Of a DNA stretch of 64,000 bases, positions 25,814-35,368 are shown piece by piece. Source of the DNA: VMCP01 sp965659745 (lineage in GTDB: Bacteria > Bacteroidota > Bacteroidia > NS11-12g > UBA955); the NCBI GenBank assembly GCA_965659745.1, contig CBFHXF010000001.1, positions 55,374 through 119,373 on the forward strand, in the 5' to 3' direction. A model generated the notes under the pieces. The model had not been told where the DNA came from. It did not search any database and saw only the letters and a program-made list of their open reading frames with translations. The number at the start of each line of letters is the position of its first letter. Position 1 is the first letter of the stretch. The translations under genes and the position numbers were made by a program.

Positions 25814-27718
25814 TTAGCGAATACCATTCATTAACACTAATAAACGTTTGCTTAAGAAGAACAAGAAAACACTTGCTGCTCCCGCCATTACAACGAATAT
25901 CATAAAGAAGTCGTACAGTGTATTAACTTGAAATCCAGCGAAGCTTGGTTTTTCGGGCTTTAAATTCCACACCTGAGCGTTAGAAATAGTTTTGAAGGTT
26001 CCGTCATCCTGTTTCTTTTCGATTTTCTCAATGGTTAATAGCTCATTCTCAGAAATCATCAATGCACTGCTGAAATTTTTGTTAAGCCCCTTGATTAATT
26101 TCATATGGAAGATGCTCACATATGCCGTTTTACTTGTAGAGTCAAAAGATAAGTCAGTAATAGCCACTCCTTCTTCTTTCTTCACAAAATCTACTTTGGC
26201 AACGGGAAACGCATATTCGCCTTTTGGATCGGCCTTGAATGCTATTGTGTCAATCACATTGGTTTCAATCACCGATAAGGATTTATCTGATATATCCGAT
26301 AAGTAATTCTTCTCAACTTTTACTTCTTCTGGGTATAAAGCACTTAAAGTACCCGCAAATTTATTAGCTGAAGCCGTTGATAAGAACCACACACCCATCA
26401 ATAAAGAGGCAAAACGAGCAGGTGATAACTTATTTACCATAGACAAACCTATAGGCGACAAACACAATTCCCCTAATGTATGAATGGTATATAAACTCAC
26501 GAGCCATACCATGCTTACCTTAGTGCTAGGGTCAATTCCCTGAACACCGAACGCAATAACTAAATAACCTACGGCTAGCAAGAACAAACCTAAAGCTTGT
26601 TTGAATGGTGAAGCAGGCTCCATGTTTCTTTTACCTAAAACGCCCCATAACCAAACGAAAATAGGCGCAAATATCACAATGGCTAATGCGTTTATTGACT
26701 GGAAGTAAGAAGCGGGTATAACGGAACCAAACAAATTACGATCTGTTTGTTCTTCTGCAAAATAGGTTAGTGAAGCACCCGCTTGCTCAAACGCTGCCCA
26801 AAAGAATATTACAAAGAATGCTGCGATATATACAACCCAAATTCTTTGCTTTTCAACTTTACTTAGAGAAGGATCTGTAATGATAAAACCTGGCGCTGCA
26901 ATAGTAAGTCCAAATATAAAAGAACCAATCAATCCGAAATCCAATATGTAAAAGAACAATCCAAACAAAGCCGCAAAAACACCAACCCAAAGATACATTC
27001 TTTGAGGATTGAAAGGCACTTTTTCAGCCGACTCGCTCACATCGCGTTTGTTATTGGCCTTCTCTCCTATTTGCTCTCCTTCAGGAGTTACGATGTACTT
27101 ATTTTTAAGTGTAATAAAAAGAATCAAACTTAGAATCATACCGATTCCTGCCGCCAAGAATCCCCATTTAAAATCTGCTGGGTTTCCAGTATCGCCTAAA
27201 TAACCGCACAATAAGGGTGCAATAAATGCCCCTAAATTTATCCCCATGTAAAAAATCGTAAAGGCAGAATCAACGCGCTTATCACCCTCAGGATAAAGCT
27301 GTCCTACCATAGTTGAAATATTAGGCTTGAAGAATCCATTACCTATTATTAACAATGCCAAACCTGTAAACATGAAAGCGGGAGCAGATGCCGATTGGTA
27401 TACAGATCCTGAAATGAACATGAAAAACTGTCCAATGGCCATTAAAATTCCCCCGATAACAATAGATTTTCTATTGCCCCAATATCTATCGGCCATATAC
27501 CCCCCAATTAAGGGCGTTAAATAAACCAATCCAGTGTAACTTCCGTAGATATCAGAAGCTAGGGCCTTATCAATTAAAAGTGCCTTGGTCATGAATAACA
27601 CAAAAAGGGCGCGCATGCCGTAATAGCTAAAACGCTCCCACATTTCCGTCACAAAAAGAACATACAGTCCTTTAGGATGGCCATTCGAAGTACTAGGTAC
27701 AGTAGCTGTTGAACTCAT
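25814..27718 (-). CDS. POT/PTR2 family proton-dependent oligopeptide transporter
   Basis: Inner-membrane major-facilitator transporter for di- and tripeptides, driven by protons. The protein has 634 residues. The N-terminal ERFSYYGMRA motif carries the ExxER-type proton-coupling region, followed by YTGLVYLTPLIGGYMADRYWG and the PTR2 signature around FTIFYMGINLGAFIAPLLCG. Near residues 460-598, before the last transmembrane helix, there is an inserted soluble segment of about 140 residues, larger than in enterobacterial POTs. It is convergent with the heptose kinase, sharing the 25760-25800 terminator. Substrate range is not predictable. Confidence 0.95.
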   Translation of the reverse strand: MSSTATVPSTSNGHPKGLYVLFVTEMWERFSYYGMRALFVLFMTKALLIDKALASDIYGSYTGLVYLTPLIGGYMADRYWGNRKSIVIGGILMAIGQFFMFISGSVYQSASAPAFMFTGLALLIIGNGFFKPNISTMVGQLYPEGDKRVDSAFTIFYMGINLGAFIAPLLCGYLGDTGNPADFKWGFLAAGIGMILSLILFITLKNKYIVTPEGEQIGEKANNKRDVSESAEKVPFNPQRMYLWVGVFAALFGLFFYILDFGLIGSFIFGLTIAAPGFIITDPSLSKVEKQRIWVVYIAAFFVIFFWAAFEQAGASLTYFAEEQTDRNLFGSVIPASYFQSINALAIVIFAPIFVWLWGVLGKRNMEPASPFKQALGLFLLAVGYLVIAFGVQGIDPSTKVSMVWLVSLYTIHTLGELCLSPIGLSMVNKLSPARFASLLMGVWFLSTASANKFAGTLSALYPEEVKVEKNYLSDISDKSLSVIETNVIDTIAFKADPKGEYAFPVAKVDFVKKEEGVAITDLSFDSTSKTAYVSIFHMKLIKGLNKNFSSALMISENELLTIEKIEKKQDDGTFKTISNAQVWNLKPEKPSFAGFQVNTLYDFFMIFVVMAGAASVFLFFLSKRLLVLMNGIR

Positions 27719-27832
27719 TTTTTTAGGTTAGATTATCTTAAATTTCGGCTAAAATAGACATTTTTTTTAATTAGTCTTGTTTTACTTGATGTATTTCGGA
27801 AAGCTCAAATAGAAATCGTTACTTTGTGACTT

Positions 27833-28876
27833 ATGTCGCTTTTATCAGCAAAAGAAATCGCTTTGGTTACTGGGGGAATCGTGCTTGGTAATGAAAATGC
27901 AGAAATTCAAACGGTTGCAAAACTAAACGAAGGAAATCACGACGCTTTGGGATTTTTTGCAAATCCCAAATACGAACAACAAGTTTACGATTCGAAATGT
28001 GGGATTATATTTATCCCCAATAACTTCCAACCGCAAAAAGAGGTAAATAGTACCCTAATTGCCCATGAGAATCCTTACTTCGCATTTTGTCAGATATTAA
28101 GTAAGTATTTCAATCCCAATACAAAAAAAACAGGGATACATCCTCAGTCGTACATCGATCCTTCCGCTCATGTTGCTCCCGATGCTTACGTAGGGCCGTT
28201 TGCTTACATAGGTGCCCATGTTTACATTGATAGTGGAGCGCAAATTCATGAGAGGGTAAGTATCGGTGACGGTTGTAAAATCGGAAAAAATGCCACTCTA
28301 TTTCCGGGCGTTACTATTTACAGCTTATCTCAAATTGGCGATAGATTTACGGCCCATGCAGGTTCTGTAATAGGAAGTGACGGGTTTGGATTTGCTCCTG
28401 TTCAAGGTGTCTACATGAAAATCCCCCAAGTTGGCATCGTTGAAATCGAGGATGATGTAGAAATTGGTGCCAATTGTTGTATTGATCGGGCAACAATGGG
28501 AAAAACGGTAATTAAAAAAGGCACCAAACTCGATAATTTGGTTCAGATTGCGCATAATGTTGAAGTGGGCGAGCATGTGGTTATAGCCAGTCAAACGGGA
28601 GTTGCAGGCAGCACGACTATCGGACACCATTGTGTATTAGGCGGTCAAGTGGGCGTGGCAGGTCATATTAGCATTGCACCTTATAATTCTTTTGGCGGAC
28701 AAGCGGGCATTACTAGCACCATTAAGGAATCGAATCAAAAGATGACCGGAACCCCGGCAATGGATGTAAATGCGTATCTTCGCGGTGTTATTGGCAGTCA
28801 AAAAGTCAGTCAATTACAGAAGGAAATCAAACAACTAAAAAAAGAAATCGATTCTCTTAAAACCGATCATGAGTAA
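27833..28876 (+). CDS. lpxD: UDP-3-O-(3-hydroxyacyl)glucosamine N-acyltransferase
   Basis: Third step of lipid A synthesis: N-acylation of UDP-3-O-acylglucosamine in the cytoplasm. The protein has 347 residues. The N-terminal uridine-binding domain (residues 1-100) is followed by a left-handed beta-helix of hexapeptide repeats (100-300), with the catalytic histidine in LDNLVQIAHNV and the GIAG/GVAG turns. It ends in a lysine/glutamate-rich helix (QLQKEIKQLKKEIDSL) that forms the trimer tail. It overlaps lpxC-fabZ by 8 bases and is first in the lpxD-lpxC/fabZ-lpxA-ABC unit. Confidence 0.97.
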   Translation: MSLLSAKEIALVTGGIVLGNENAEIQTVAKLNEGNHDALGFFANPKYEQQVYDSKCGIIFIPNNFQPQKEVNSTLIAHENPYFAFCQILSKYFNPNTKKTGIHPQSYIDPSAHVAPDAYVGPFAYIGAHVYIDSGAQIHERVSIGDGCKIGKNATLFPGVTIYSLSQIGDRFTAHAGSVIGSDGFGFAPVQGVYMKIPQVGIVEIEDDVEIGANCCIDRATMGKTVIKKGTKLDNLVQIAHNVEVGEHVVIASQTGVAGSTTIGHHCVLGGQVGVAGHISIAPYNSFGGQAGITSTIKESNQKMTGTPAMDVNAYLRGVIGSQKVSQLQKEIKQLKKEIDSLKTDHE

Positions 28877-30278
28877 TATTAATCCCAAACAGACCACGCT
28901 TAAAAAAAGTATTAGCTTTGAAGGTGTAGGATTGCACACAGGTGCAAAAGTTGTCGTAACGCTATGTCCTGCAGAGGCTTTTCACGGATATAAATTCCAA
29001 CGAACAGACCTTCCAGAGCAACCCATTATTGAAGCAGATTGCGATTTAGTTACCGATACCAGCAGAGGAACTACATTGGAGAAAAATGGAGCCACTGTTT
29101 CTACTGTTGAACATGTACTCGCCGCCTTGGTGGGTAGCGAAGTAGATAACGCATTGATACAAGTGAATGGCCCCGAAATGCCCATTATGGATGGTTCTTC
29201 AATTAGTTTTATTGAAGGCATACAAAATATTGGTATTGAAGAACTTGATGAAGAAAAAGAATTCTTTGAAATCCCTTATAACATTCATTACCAAGACGAA
29301 GAAAATCAGGTTGAAATTATTGCCATGCCGGTTAACGATTACCGTTTAACTGTAATGGTTGATTATAATTCTCCAGTTTTAGGAACACAGCATGCATCAT
29401 TAACCAATCTTGGTGATTTTGCTGCTGAAATAGCCCCTTGCAGAACGTTTTGCTTTTTGCACGAATTGGAATATTTATTGAAAAACAATTTGATCAAAGG
29501 CGGTGACCTGAATAATGCTATTGTGGTTGTAGACAAGCAAGTTGACCAAGAAGAATTAGATCGATTGGCTAAGATTTTCAATAAAGAATCTGTTGAAGTA
29601 AAGAAAGATGGAATATTGAATAACTTAGAATTAAGGTTCCACAATGAGCCAGCACGTCACAAATTATTAGACATGGTAGGCGATTTGGCCTTGATAGGAA
29701 TGCCTATTAAAGGTCAAATAATGGCGGCAAGGCCAGGTCATGCTTCTAATGTTGCCTTTGCCAAGAAAATCAAGCAAGTCATCAAAAAAGAAATACGCCG
29801 CAAACAAGAAGGAAGGCCGCTTTACGATCCGAACGTAAAGCCATTGTATGCGACTAAAGACATCATCAAAATGTTACCTCACGCCCACCCTTTTTTATTG
29901 GTAGATAAAATCATGGAGATTTCTGATACCCATGTGGTGGGAATTAAAAATATAACCTACGATCAACCCTTTTTTAATGGTCATTTTCCGGGCGACCCTA
30001 TAATGCCGGGCGTATTGCAAATCGAAGCAATGGCACAAGCGGGAGGAATATTAGTCCTCAGCACCGTGGAAGATCCCGAGAATTACGCTACCTATTTCAT
30101 GAAAATCGACAATACGAAGTTCAAGGACAAAGTGGTACCTGGAGATACGCTCATTATGAAGCTAGAATTAATGGAGCCCGTTCGAAGAGGGATATGCAAA
30201 ATGAAAGGTAGAGCTTGGGTTGGAGAGAAATTAGTTTGCGAATCCGAATTAATGGCGCAAATTGCAAAAATAAAATAA
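28869..30278 (+). CDS. lpxC: Bifunctional UDP-3-O-acyl-GlcNAc deacetylase / 3-hydroxyacyl-ACP dehydratase
   Basis: Fusion of LpxC (residues about 1-310), the zinc deacetylase that commits to lipid A synthesis, with FabZ (about 325-469), the dehydratase of fatty-acid elongation. In LpxC the zinc and catalytic residues are visible in STVEHVLAAL, in the HK..DMVGDLALIG segment, and in the late G-R-P-G-H-A histidine. In FabZ the hot-dog fold motifs PHAHPFLLVDKI and NGHFPGDPIMPGVLQIE carry the catalytic His and Glu. This fusion is typical of Bacteroidota and links lipid A and fatty-acid flux through one transcript. The protein has 469 residues and overlaps lpxD by 8 bases. Confidence 0.97.
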   Translation: MSNINPKQTTLKKSISFEGVGLHTGAKVVVTLCPAEAFHGYKFQRTDLPEQPIIEADCDLVTDTSRGTTLEKNGATVSTVEHVLAALVGSEVDNALIQVNGPEMPIMDGSSISFIEGIQNIGIEELDEEKEFFEIPYNIHYQDEENQVEIIAMPVNDYRLTVMVDYNSPVLGTQHASLTNLGDFAAEIAPCRTFCFLHELEYLLKNNLIKGGDLNNAIVVVDKQVDQEELDRLAKIFNKESVEVKKDGILNNLELRFHNEPARHKLLDMVGDLALIGMPIKGQIMAARPGHASNVAFAKKIKQVIKKEIRRKQEGRPLYDPNVKPLYATKDIIKMLPHAHPFLLVDKIMEISDTHVVGIKNITYDQPFFNGHFPGDPIMPGVLQIEAMAQAGGILVLSTVEDPENYATYFMKIDNTKFKDKVVPGDTLIMKLELMEPVRRGICKMKGRAWVGEKLVCESELMAQIAKIK

Positions 30279-30284
30279 CCTGTT

Positions 30285-31067
30285 ATGATACAGCCACTAG
30301 CATATGTACATCCATCGGCTAAAATTGCTGATAATGTAGTAATCGATCCTTTTGTTACCATTCATGCGGATGTTGAAATAGACGAAGGTACCCATGTTAT
30401 GTCGGGAGCCGTTATTTTCCGAGGTACACGAATTGGAAAAAACTGTAAGATTTTTCCAGGAGCATCCATTGGAGCCATACCTCAAGATTTGAAGTTTGAT
30501 GGCGAAGAAACCCATACGATCATAGGAAATCACACCACCATTCGTGAATTTGTAACCATTAATAAAGGCACTAATGCTTCTGGAGCTACACGAGTAGGAA
30601 ACTATGTATTGCTTATGGCCTATGTGCATTTAGCGCATGATTGTGTGGTTGAAGATCATTGCATTTTAGCGAATAGCGTTCAGGTTGCAGGTCATGTTAA
30701 CATTGGCGAATGGGCCATATTAGGAGGTGCTGCATTAGTGCATCAGTTTGTACATATTGGCAAACACGTAATGATTTCTGGCGGATCACTTGTGAGAAAA
30801 GACGTGCCCCCATACACCAAGGCAGCAAGAGAACCCCTCGCCTACGAAGGGATAAATAGCGTTGGATTGCGCAGACGTGGATTTGCAAATGATAAAATCG
30901 CAGAGATTCAAGATATCTATCGTACGTTATTTGTAAAAAGCTCTAACACCGCCAAAGCTTTGAAGTTGATACAAGCTTCTTTTGCTCCATCGCCAGAGCG
31001 CGATGAAATACTTGCCTTTATACAAGAATCGGACAGAGGCATTATGAAGGGTTACCTAAACAAGTAA
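30285..31067 (+). CDS. lpxA: UDP-N-acetylglucosamine O-acyltransferase
   Basis: First committed acyl transfer of lipid A synthesis, from 3-hydroxyacyl-ACP to UDP-GlcNAc. The protein has 260 residues. An N-terminal hexapeptide-repeat beta-helix begins at LAYVHPSAKIADNVVI, with the catalytic histidine in LLMAYVHLAHDCVVEDH and the GAIPQDLKFDGEETHTIIG loop. The C-terminal helical domain begins at GVNSVGLRRRG-like sequence (residues about 190 on). It lies 6 bases after lpxC-fabZ and 6 bases before the ABC ATPase gene, in the same operon. Confidence 0.97.
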   Translation: MIQPLAYVHPSAKIADNVVIDPFVTIHADVEIDEGTHVMSGAVIFRGTRIGKNCKIFPGASIGAIPQDLKFDGEETHTIIGNHTTIREFVTINKGTNASGATRVGNYVLLMAYVHLAHDCVVEDHCILANSVQVAGHVNIGEWAILGGAALVHQFVHIGKHVMISGGSLVRKDVPPYTKAAREPLAYEGINSVGLRRRGFANDKIAEIQDIYRTLFVKSSNTAKALKLIQASFAPSPERDEILAFIQESDRGIMKGYLNK

Positions 31068-31073
31068 CTTTAA

Positions 31074-31715
31074 ATGGATTCCATCAATGTCATAAATGCA
31101 GGGAAAAACTTCTATCGAAGTTGGCTCTATAAAGACATTAATCTAACTCTAAATGCCAGTCCTGGCAATTCATATGCAATTCTAGGGAATAATGGATCTG
31201 GAAAATCTACATTTTTATTAATGTTGACGGGTCAAACTTCCCCTACACATGGTAAAATAACTTGGAAAAAATCGGGTGTTGAATTGCCCGAGAATCAATG
31301 GCATCTGCATTATGCCATATCCTCGCCTGGTATGGAGCTTCCAGAGGAACTTAATTTGCTAGAATGGTATGATTTCATTCAAAAAGTAAAACCTTTAAAG
31401 AAAGAAGTAAGTATTGAATACATTGCAGATTTATGCAAATTCAGCAAGAAAACCCTACAAAAACCGATTGCCAATTTCTCTTCAGGCATGAAACAAAGGG
31501 TTAAGCTCTGCGGAAACTTATTAAGCGATGTTCCCGTTTCGTTTCTAGATGAACCCTTGTCAAATCTAGACACAGATGGAATCGAGTTATATCATTCGTT
31601 AATTGAAATAGAGAAAAATAGCAAAGCGTTATTTGTGGCCTCTAACGACCCCAAAGAATACGAATCTATATCAAATAGATTCCGAATTGAAGATAAACAT
31701 CTTATTCAATTATAA
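31074..31715 (+). CDS. ABC transporter ATP-binding protein
   Basis: A 213-residue single ABC ATPase. Walker A is GNNGSGKST (residues about 38-46), the signature motif is the degenerate FSSGMKQR, and Walker B is VSFLDEP. The switch histidine region is unusual (VASNDPKEY, with N in place of H). It follows lpxA by 6 bases with no permease gene nearby, so its partner must be elsewhere. The position suggests a role linked to envelope lipid or LPS handling, which is an inference. The 3' end overlaps the convergent FG-GAP gene by 14 bases. Confidence 0.9.
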   Translation: MDSINVINAGKNFYRSWLYKDINLTLNASPGNSYAILGNNGSGKSTFLLMLTGQTSPTHGKITWKKSGVELPENQWHLHYAISSPGMELPEELNLLEWYDFIQKVKPLKKEVSIEYIADLCKFSKKTLQKPIANFSSGMKQRVKLCGNLLSDVPVSFLDEPLSNLDTDGIELYHSLIEIEKNSKALFVASNDPKEYESISNRFRIEDKHLIQL

Positions 31716-33975
31716 GCACCTTACTTGTTGCAAATGTGCGTTTTGAAGTATTTTGTATTTTTACAAAATACACCCCTGCCTCCCAATTATCCGTACTTAT
31801 AGAAACACCTCTTTCTCCAACGTTCACAGATTCTTTGCGGTAAATTTGTCCTAGCGTATTTACTACCAAAATTTCCCATTTTTGATTCATCTCGGGGGAA
31901 ATCACCTCAAATCGTTGCCCTTTTGTTACCGGATTAGGCCGAACATGAAATGCCTGAAGATTTGGAGTATTCACATTTATGGATGTTTTCGAGGAATTTA
32001 TATGGGAAGCAAAATTCAATCCGCCTCTAAGATTGCCAACGATCAACTCAGGAATTGAATCTCCTGTAATATTGCCTAGCACAGGTCTTAATCGTCCACC
32101 AATTGCGGCTGATACCGTGTCTGAATCAAAAGCTCTAAACATGATATTATCACTTGCCAATAATGAGTCTGTAGGCTCATGTCCATCAATATGATATATT
32201 CTCAATATATTATCAAATCCGCCTACTACAATTTCCATGCTACCATCATTATCTATGTCGCCCACAGTTGGAGCGGCATATCCATAACTTGAAAACTTAG
32301 GATAGCTAGATTGGTACAACCATTCATTTGCTTTCATTCCCCATGCTTCCGACGTAATCCATTCGAATGTGGGCGTTCCTGACGAATTCAATCCTTTAAA
32401 CAACGCTATATTGCCATTGTAGAATCCTATTAGTAAATCATTGATTCCATCTTTATTATAATCGATAACGGCTGGTGACCAACTGCTTTCACCGGATTGC
32501 ATGGTGTAATTCAACAGTTTTTTAGTTTTACAAATCCAGCTTTGTGACTCTTTTTTGAACCAATACAATTCCCCTCCTGTCGTGCCTATTAGGATGTCCT
32601 TTTTGCCGTCGTTATCTATATCGCCAATTGACAATGAACCACCCAAAATAGAAGAGTCAGAAAGCTTCAAATAATCATTATTGGTCAATTCGTAAATAGG
32701 ATTATCCAGATTTCCAGTATTGGTAAATAGTGCCAATCGGTCATGAATTCCTAATGATTCTTGATAATCGCCATTATTAAGAACCAGTAGGTCCAAGTCA
32801 CCATCACTATCTATATCAATTAAGCCAGGACTCGTATTGCCGCCCAAATCGAGCATTTGTTCCGCAATGAAATTAGTGCGATCTAATTTAAAATCGGCTT
32901 TATTTTTGGTGCCATGATTCTTGTAGTAATGAATTTGATTTTTCTCTTTGGTTTCATATGCAGCGTTAGGGGCAATTACCATGTCTTTTAATCCGTCGTT
33001 ATCTACGTCTATCATATAACCCGCTGGGAATACATAGGCGTTAAACGCTTTTCCATCTAAAAACAGGGAATCCACTACTATCATCGTGTCGTAGCTATGA
33101 TTGAAGTCAGATTTTCCATTGACTAATCTAGTGATCCTTTTAAAATCGAGATTGGCCATATACATTTCTAAATCCCCGTCGCCATCTTCATCGAAAAACC
33201 AACAACTCGCCCCACCAACATGTCGGGGTTTTAATTTAAGAGGAAAGCTCAAATCAAAGGGACAGGTATTCAAACGGATTTCAGCATCAAAGCCTTCCCA
33301 AAAATAACCAAAGCAATAATCCATATTTTGAAATTCAAACGTATCCTTATCCCAATTTTTCTCGCTTCTTACGTCTTTAAACATCATGTAGGTAAGGTTG
33401 AATTGGTCGTAATTTACAATATCAATATCTCCATCCCCATCAAGATCAACGATCCCGGGCAAATCGGTATTTGCATTACTAAAACTAAGCGGATTGTATA
33501 ATATAGTATGATTATCAGGGAATTGATTTCGATAATACCAAGGGCCAACGGAATCGAATACTAGTTTAGAATCATTATCGCCAGAAATATTTCGATAAAT
33601 CATCAAGTCACCATTTTCGGAGGTGGTAAAAACATCCATCTGTCCGTCTGAATTCAAATCTCGACACACGTAAATATTCTCGCCTTTAGGAAGTTGCGAT
33701 TCATATTGAGGCGCGTATACATAAGTGTTTTTTTGAGACCTGAGAAAGGTGTACAGCTTAAAATCTGCCCTATCGAAAACAATCAGATCTAAATTACCAT
33801 CTCGATTTAGGTCGAATTCTGAAAACTGCGGAGAATTGAGTCCGCCCATGAATCCATGCTGTAAATCAAAACCGGAAACTTTAACCAAGGGACCCTCTTT
33901 TATTTCGTAGGTATACTGAGAATACAGACTCAAAGTAAGGAGCGTCCAAATCGATAAAATTACTGATTTTAACAT
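31702..33975 (-). CDS. Secreted FG-GAP/VCBS repeat protein with T9SS sorting domain
   Basis: A 757-residue secreted protein. It has a signal peptide (LKSVILSIWTLLTLSLYSQ), then at least eight FG-GAP/VCBS propeller repeats, each with a calcium-type loop such as DLNRDGNLD, DLDGDGDID, DEDGDGDLE, DIDSDGDLD, DIDNDGKKD and DIDNDGSME. The last roughly 85 residues form a type A sorting domain (VRPNPVTKGQRFEV onward), so it is exported by the type IX system. I chose ATG 33975; a TTG at 34008 is upstream of the -7 box and not plausible. It may act as an adhesin-like surface protein, but its ligand is unknown. Confidence 0.88.
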   Translation of the reverse strand: MLKSVILSIWTLLTLSLYSQYTYEIKEGPLVKVSGFDLQHGFMGGLNSPQFSEFDLNRDGNLDLIVFDRADFKLYTFLRSQKNTYVYAPQYESQLPKGENIYVCRDLNSDGQMDVFTTSENGDLMIYRNISGDNDSKLVFDSVGPWYYRNQFPDNHTILYNPLSFSNANTDLPGIVDLDGDGDIDIVNYDQFNLTYMMFKDVRSEKNWDKDTFEFQNMDYCFGYFWEGFDAEIRLNTCPFDLSFPLKLKPRHVGGASCWFFDEDGDGDLEMYMANLDFKRITRLVNGKSDFNHSYDTMIVVDSLFLDGKAFNAYVFPAGYMIDVDNDGLKDMVIAPNAAYETKEKNQIHYYKNHGTKNKADFKLDRTNFIAEQMLDLGGNTSPGLIDIDSDGDLDLLVLNNGDYQESLGIHDRLALFTNTGNLDNPIYELTNNDYLKLSDSSILGGSLSIGDIDNDGKKDILIGTTGGELYWFKKESQSWICKTKKLLNYTMQSGESSWSPAVIDYNKDGINDLLIGFYNGNIALFKGLNSSGTPTFEWITSEAWGMKANEWLYQSSYPKFSSYGYAAPTVGDIDNDGSMEIVVGGFDNILRIYHIDGHEPTDSLLASDNIMFRAFDSDTVSAAIGGRLRPVLGNITGDSIPELIVGNLRGGLNFASHINSSKTSINVNTPNLQAFHVRPNPVTKGQRFEVISPEMNQKWEILVVNTLGQIYRKESVNVGERGVSISTDNWEAGVYFVKIQNTSKRTFATSKVLIIE

Positions 33976-33983
33976 AACAATAC

Positions 33984-33991
33984 CAAATATA
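33984..33991 (-). promoter_or_regulatory. -7 promoter box for the FG-GAP gene
   Basis: TATATTTG on the minus strand, 8 bases before the ATG at 33975. It lies within the 67-base divergent region shared with murF. Confidence 0.45.
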
Positions 33992-34025
33992 CGAAATAAT
34001 AAAGGCAAGTATTACGTGACTGATG

Positions 34026-34033
34026 TATTTTTG
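34026..34033 (+). promoter_or_regulatory. -7 promoter box for murF
   Basis: TATTTTTG, 9 bases before the ATG at 34043. It supports that ATG over the in-frame GTG at 34016, which lies upstream of the box. Confidence 0.4.
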
Positions 34034-34042
34034 AATCAGGCT

Positions 34043-35356
34043 ATGCAACAACGTGACATTTCGCACATTTATGACTGTTTTTTAACAGTTTCTCAAAAAA
34101 TCAGCACGGATACTAGAAAAGAGGTAAAGGATACCCTATTTTTTTGTTTATCAGGAGAGAGATTCAATGGGAATATTTATGCAGAGAAGGCCCTAGAACT
34201 TGGGGCAGCATTTGTGATTACCAATTCCTATCATTTAACCGACCATAGGTATTTGCATGTTGAAAATCCCAATGAAACACTCATCGAATTGGCTAAATAC
34301 CATAGCGAGAAAGTCAAGGCGAAATTTTTAGCTATTGGGGGAAGCAATGGAAAAACCACCACCAAAGAATTAGTAAATGAGGTATTATCTCAATCTTTCA
34401 AAACGACTTCTACCCCTGGTAATTTCAATAATCACATTGGTGTGCCTCTAACCCTTTTGTCTGTTTCGCTTGATTGCGAAATAGCGATAATAGAATTAGG
34501 AACGAATCACCCCGGCGAGATGTCCGTTTTGTGCAATATGTTCAAGGCCCATAGTGCTTTGATTACCAATATAGGATTAGAACACTTAGAAGGATTCAAG
34601 GATATTGAGGCGGTTGCAAAGGAAGAAAGTGAAGTGTATTTGATGGCGCAAAGGGATGACGCGATGGCATTCGTAAACGAAGACGATCCATGGCTTCAAA
34701 ACATGTCAAAACGTTTGTCGTTGAAGAACGCCTATTCCACGGTTAATGCTACGAGCGATGTTTATGTAAAAATCATTTCGGAAATGCCCTATTTAGAAAT
34801 GGAGGTTTTCATTAAAGGAAAATCAATTGGCACGGTTTCATCGAAATTGGGGGGCGAATACAATGCTCAAAACATTGCCGCGGCAGTAGCAGTGGGTAAT
34901 TATTATGGAGTGCCTGAGGATTTGATTTTACAGGGCATTTCGAATTACACACCCAATATGAATAGATCACAATGGATTCAAACCATTGATAATAAAAATA
35001 TTCTATTAGATGCGTATAATGCCAATCCAAGCAGCATGTCGGCAGGCATAAAAAGTTTTTCAACTTTAGAAGGGGCCAAGACCTTACTACTAGGCGATAT
35101 GTTGGAATTGGGCGAACATAGCAAAATTGAACACCAAAAAATATTTGAACAAATACAAGCTTTAGGCATTACTGACGTATATCTCGTGGGAAATGAATTC
35201 AAAAATGCGATTCCCTCCTATCCTTTTGTTTTTGACAGCACCGATTCACTTTTAGCATGGTTAGATACCCATCCTATTCAATCGGGATATGTCTATATAA
35301 AAGGAAGTCGAGGCATCGCTATGGAGCATTGCCTCGACCACTTTAAATTATCGTAA
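34043..35356 (+). CDS. murF: UDP-N-acetylmuramoyl-tripeptide--D-alanyl-D-alanine ligase
   Basis: ATP-dependent addition of D-Ala-D-Ala to the UDP-MurNAc-tripeptide, the last cytoplasmic peptide step of peptidoglycan synthesis. The protein has 437 residues. The N-terminal domain holds the KISTDTRK motif, the central domain the P-loop GGSNGKTTTKE with the GNFNNHIGVPLTLL block, and the C-terminal domain LDAYNANPSSM. I place the start at ATG 34043 because of the promoter box at 34026-34033. It is convergent with nuoH, with only 12 bases between the stops. Confidence 0.95.
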   Translation: MQQRDISHIYDCFLTVSQKISTDTRKEVKDTLFFCLSGERFNGNIYAEKALELGAAFVITNSYHLTDHRYLHVENPNETLIELAKYHSEKVKAKFLAIGGSNGKTTTKELVNEVLSQSFKTTSTPGNFNNHIGVPLTLLSVSLDCEIAIIELGTNHPGEMSVLCNMFKAHSALITNIGLEHLEGFKDIEAVAKEESEVYLMAQRDDAMAFVNEDDPWLQNMSKRLSLKNAYSTVNATSDVYVKIISEMPYLEMEVFIKGKSIGTVSSKLGGEYNAQNIAAAVAVGNYYGVPEDLILQGISNYTPNMNRSQWIQTIDNKNILLDAYNANPSSMSAGIKSFSTLEGAKTLLLGDMLELGEHSKIEHQKIFEQIQALGITDVYLVGNEFKNAIPSYPFVFDSTDSLLAWLDTHPIQSGYVYIKGSRGIAMEHCLDHFKLS

Positions 35357-35368
35357 GAAAATTAGCTT

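Noticed and set aside
31702..33975. Tandem DNA repeats in the FG-GAP gene
   Set aside because: The repeat is at protein level (calcium-type loops). The DNA copies are diverged, so this is not a satellite or CRISPR-like array.
11219..35368. The 24 kb between the two complex I blocks as a horizontally acquired island
   Set aside because: It contains core envelope and metabolic genes on both strands, has no integrase, tRNA, transposase or flanking repeat, and its codon appearance does not differ from its neighbours. A rearrangement is a simpler explanation.
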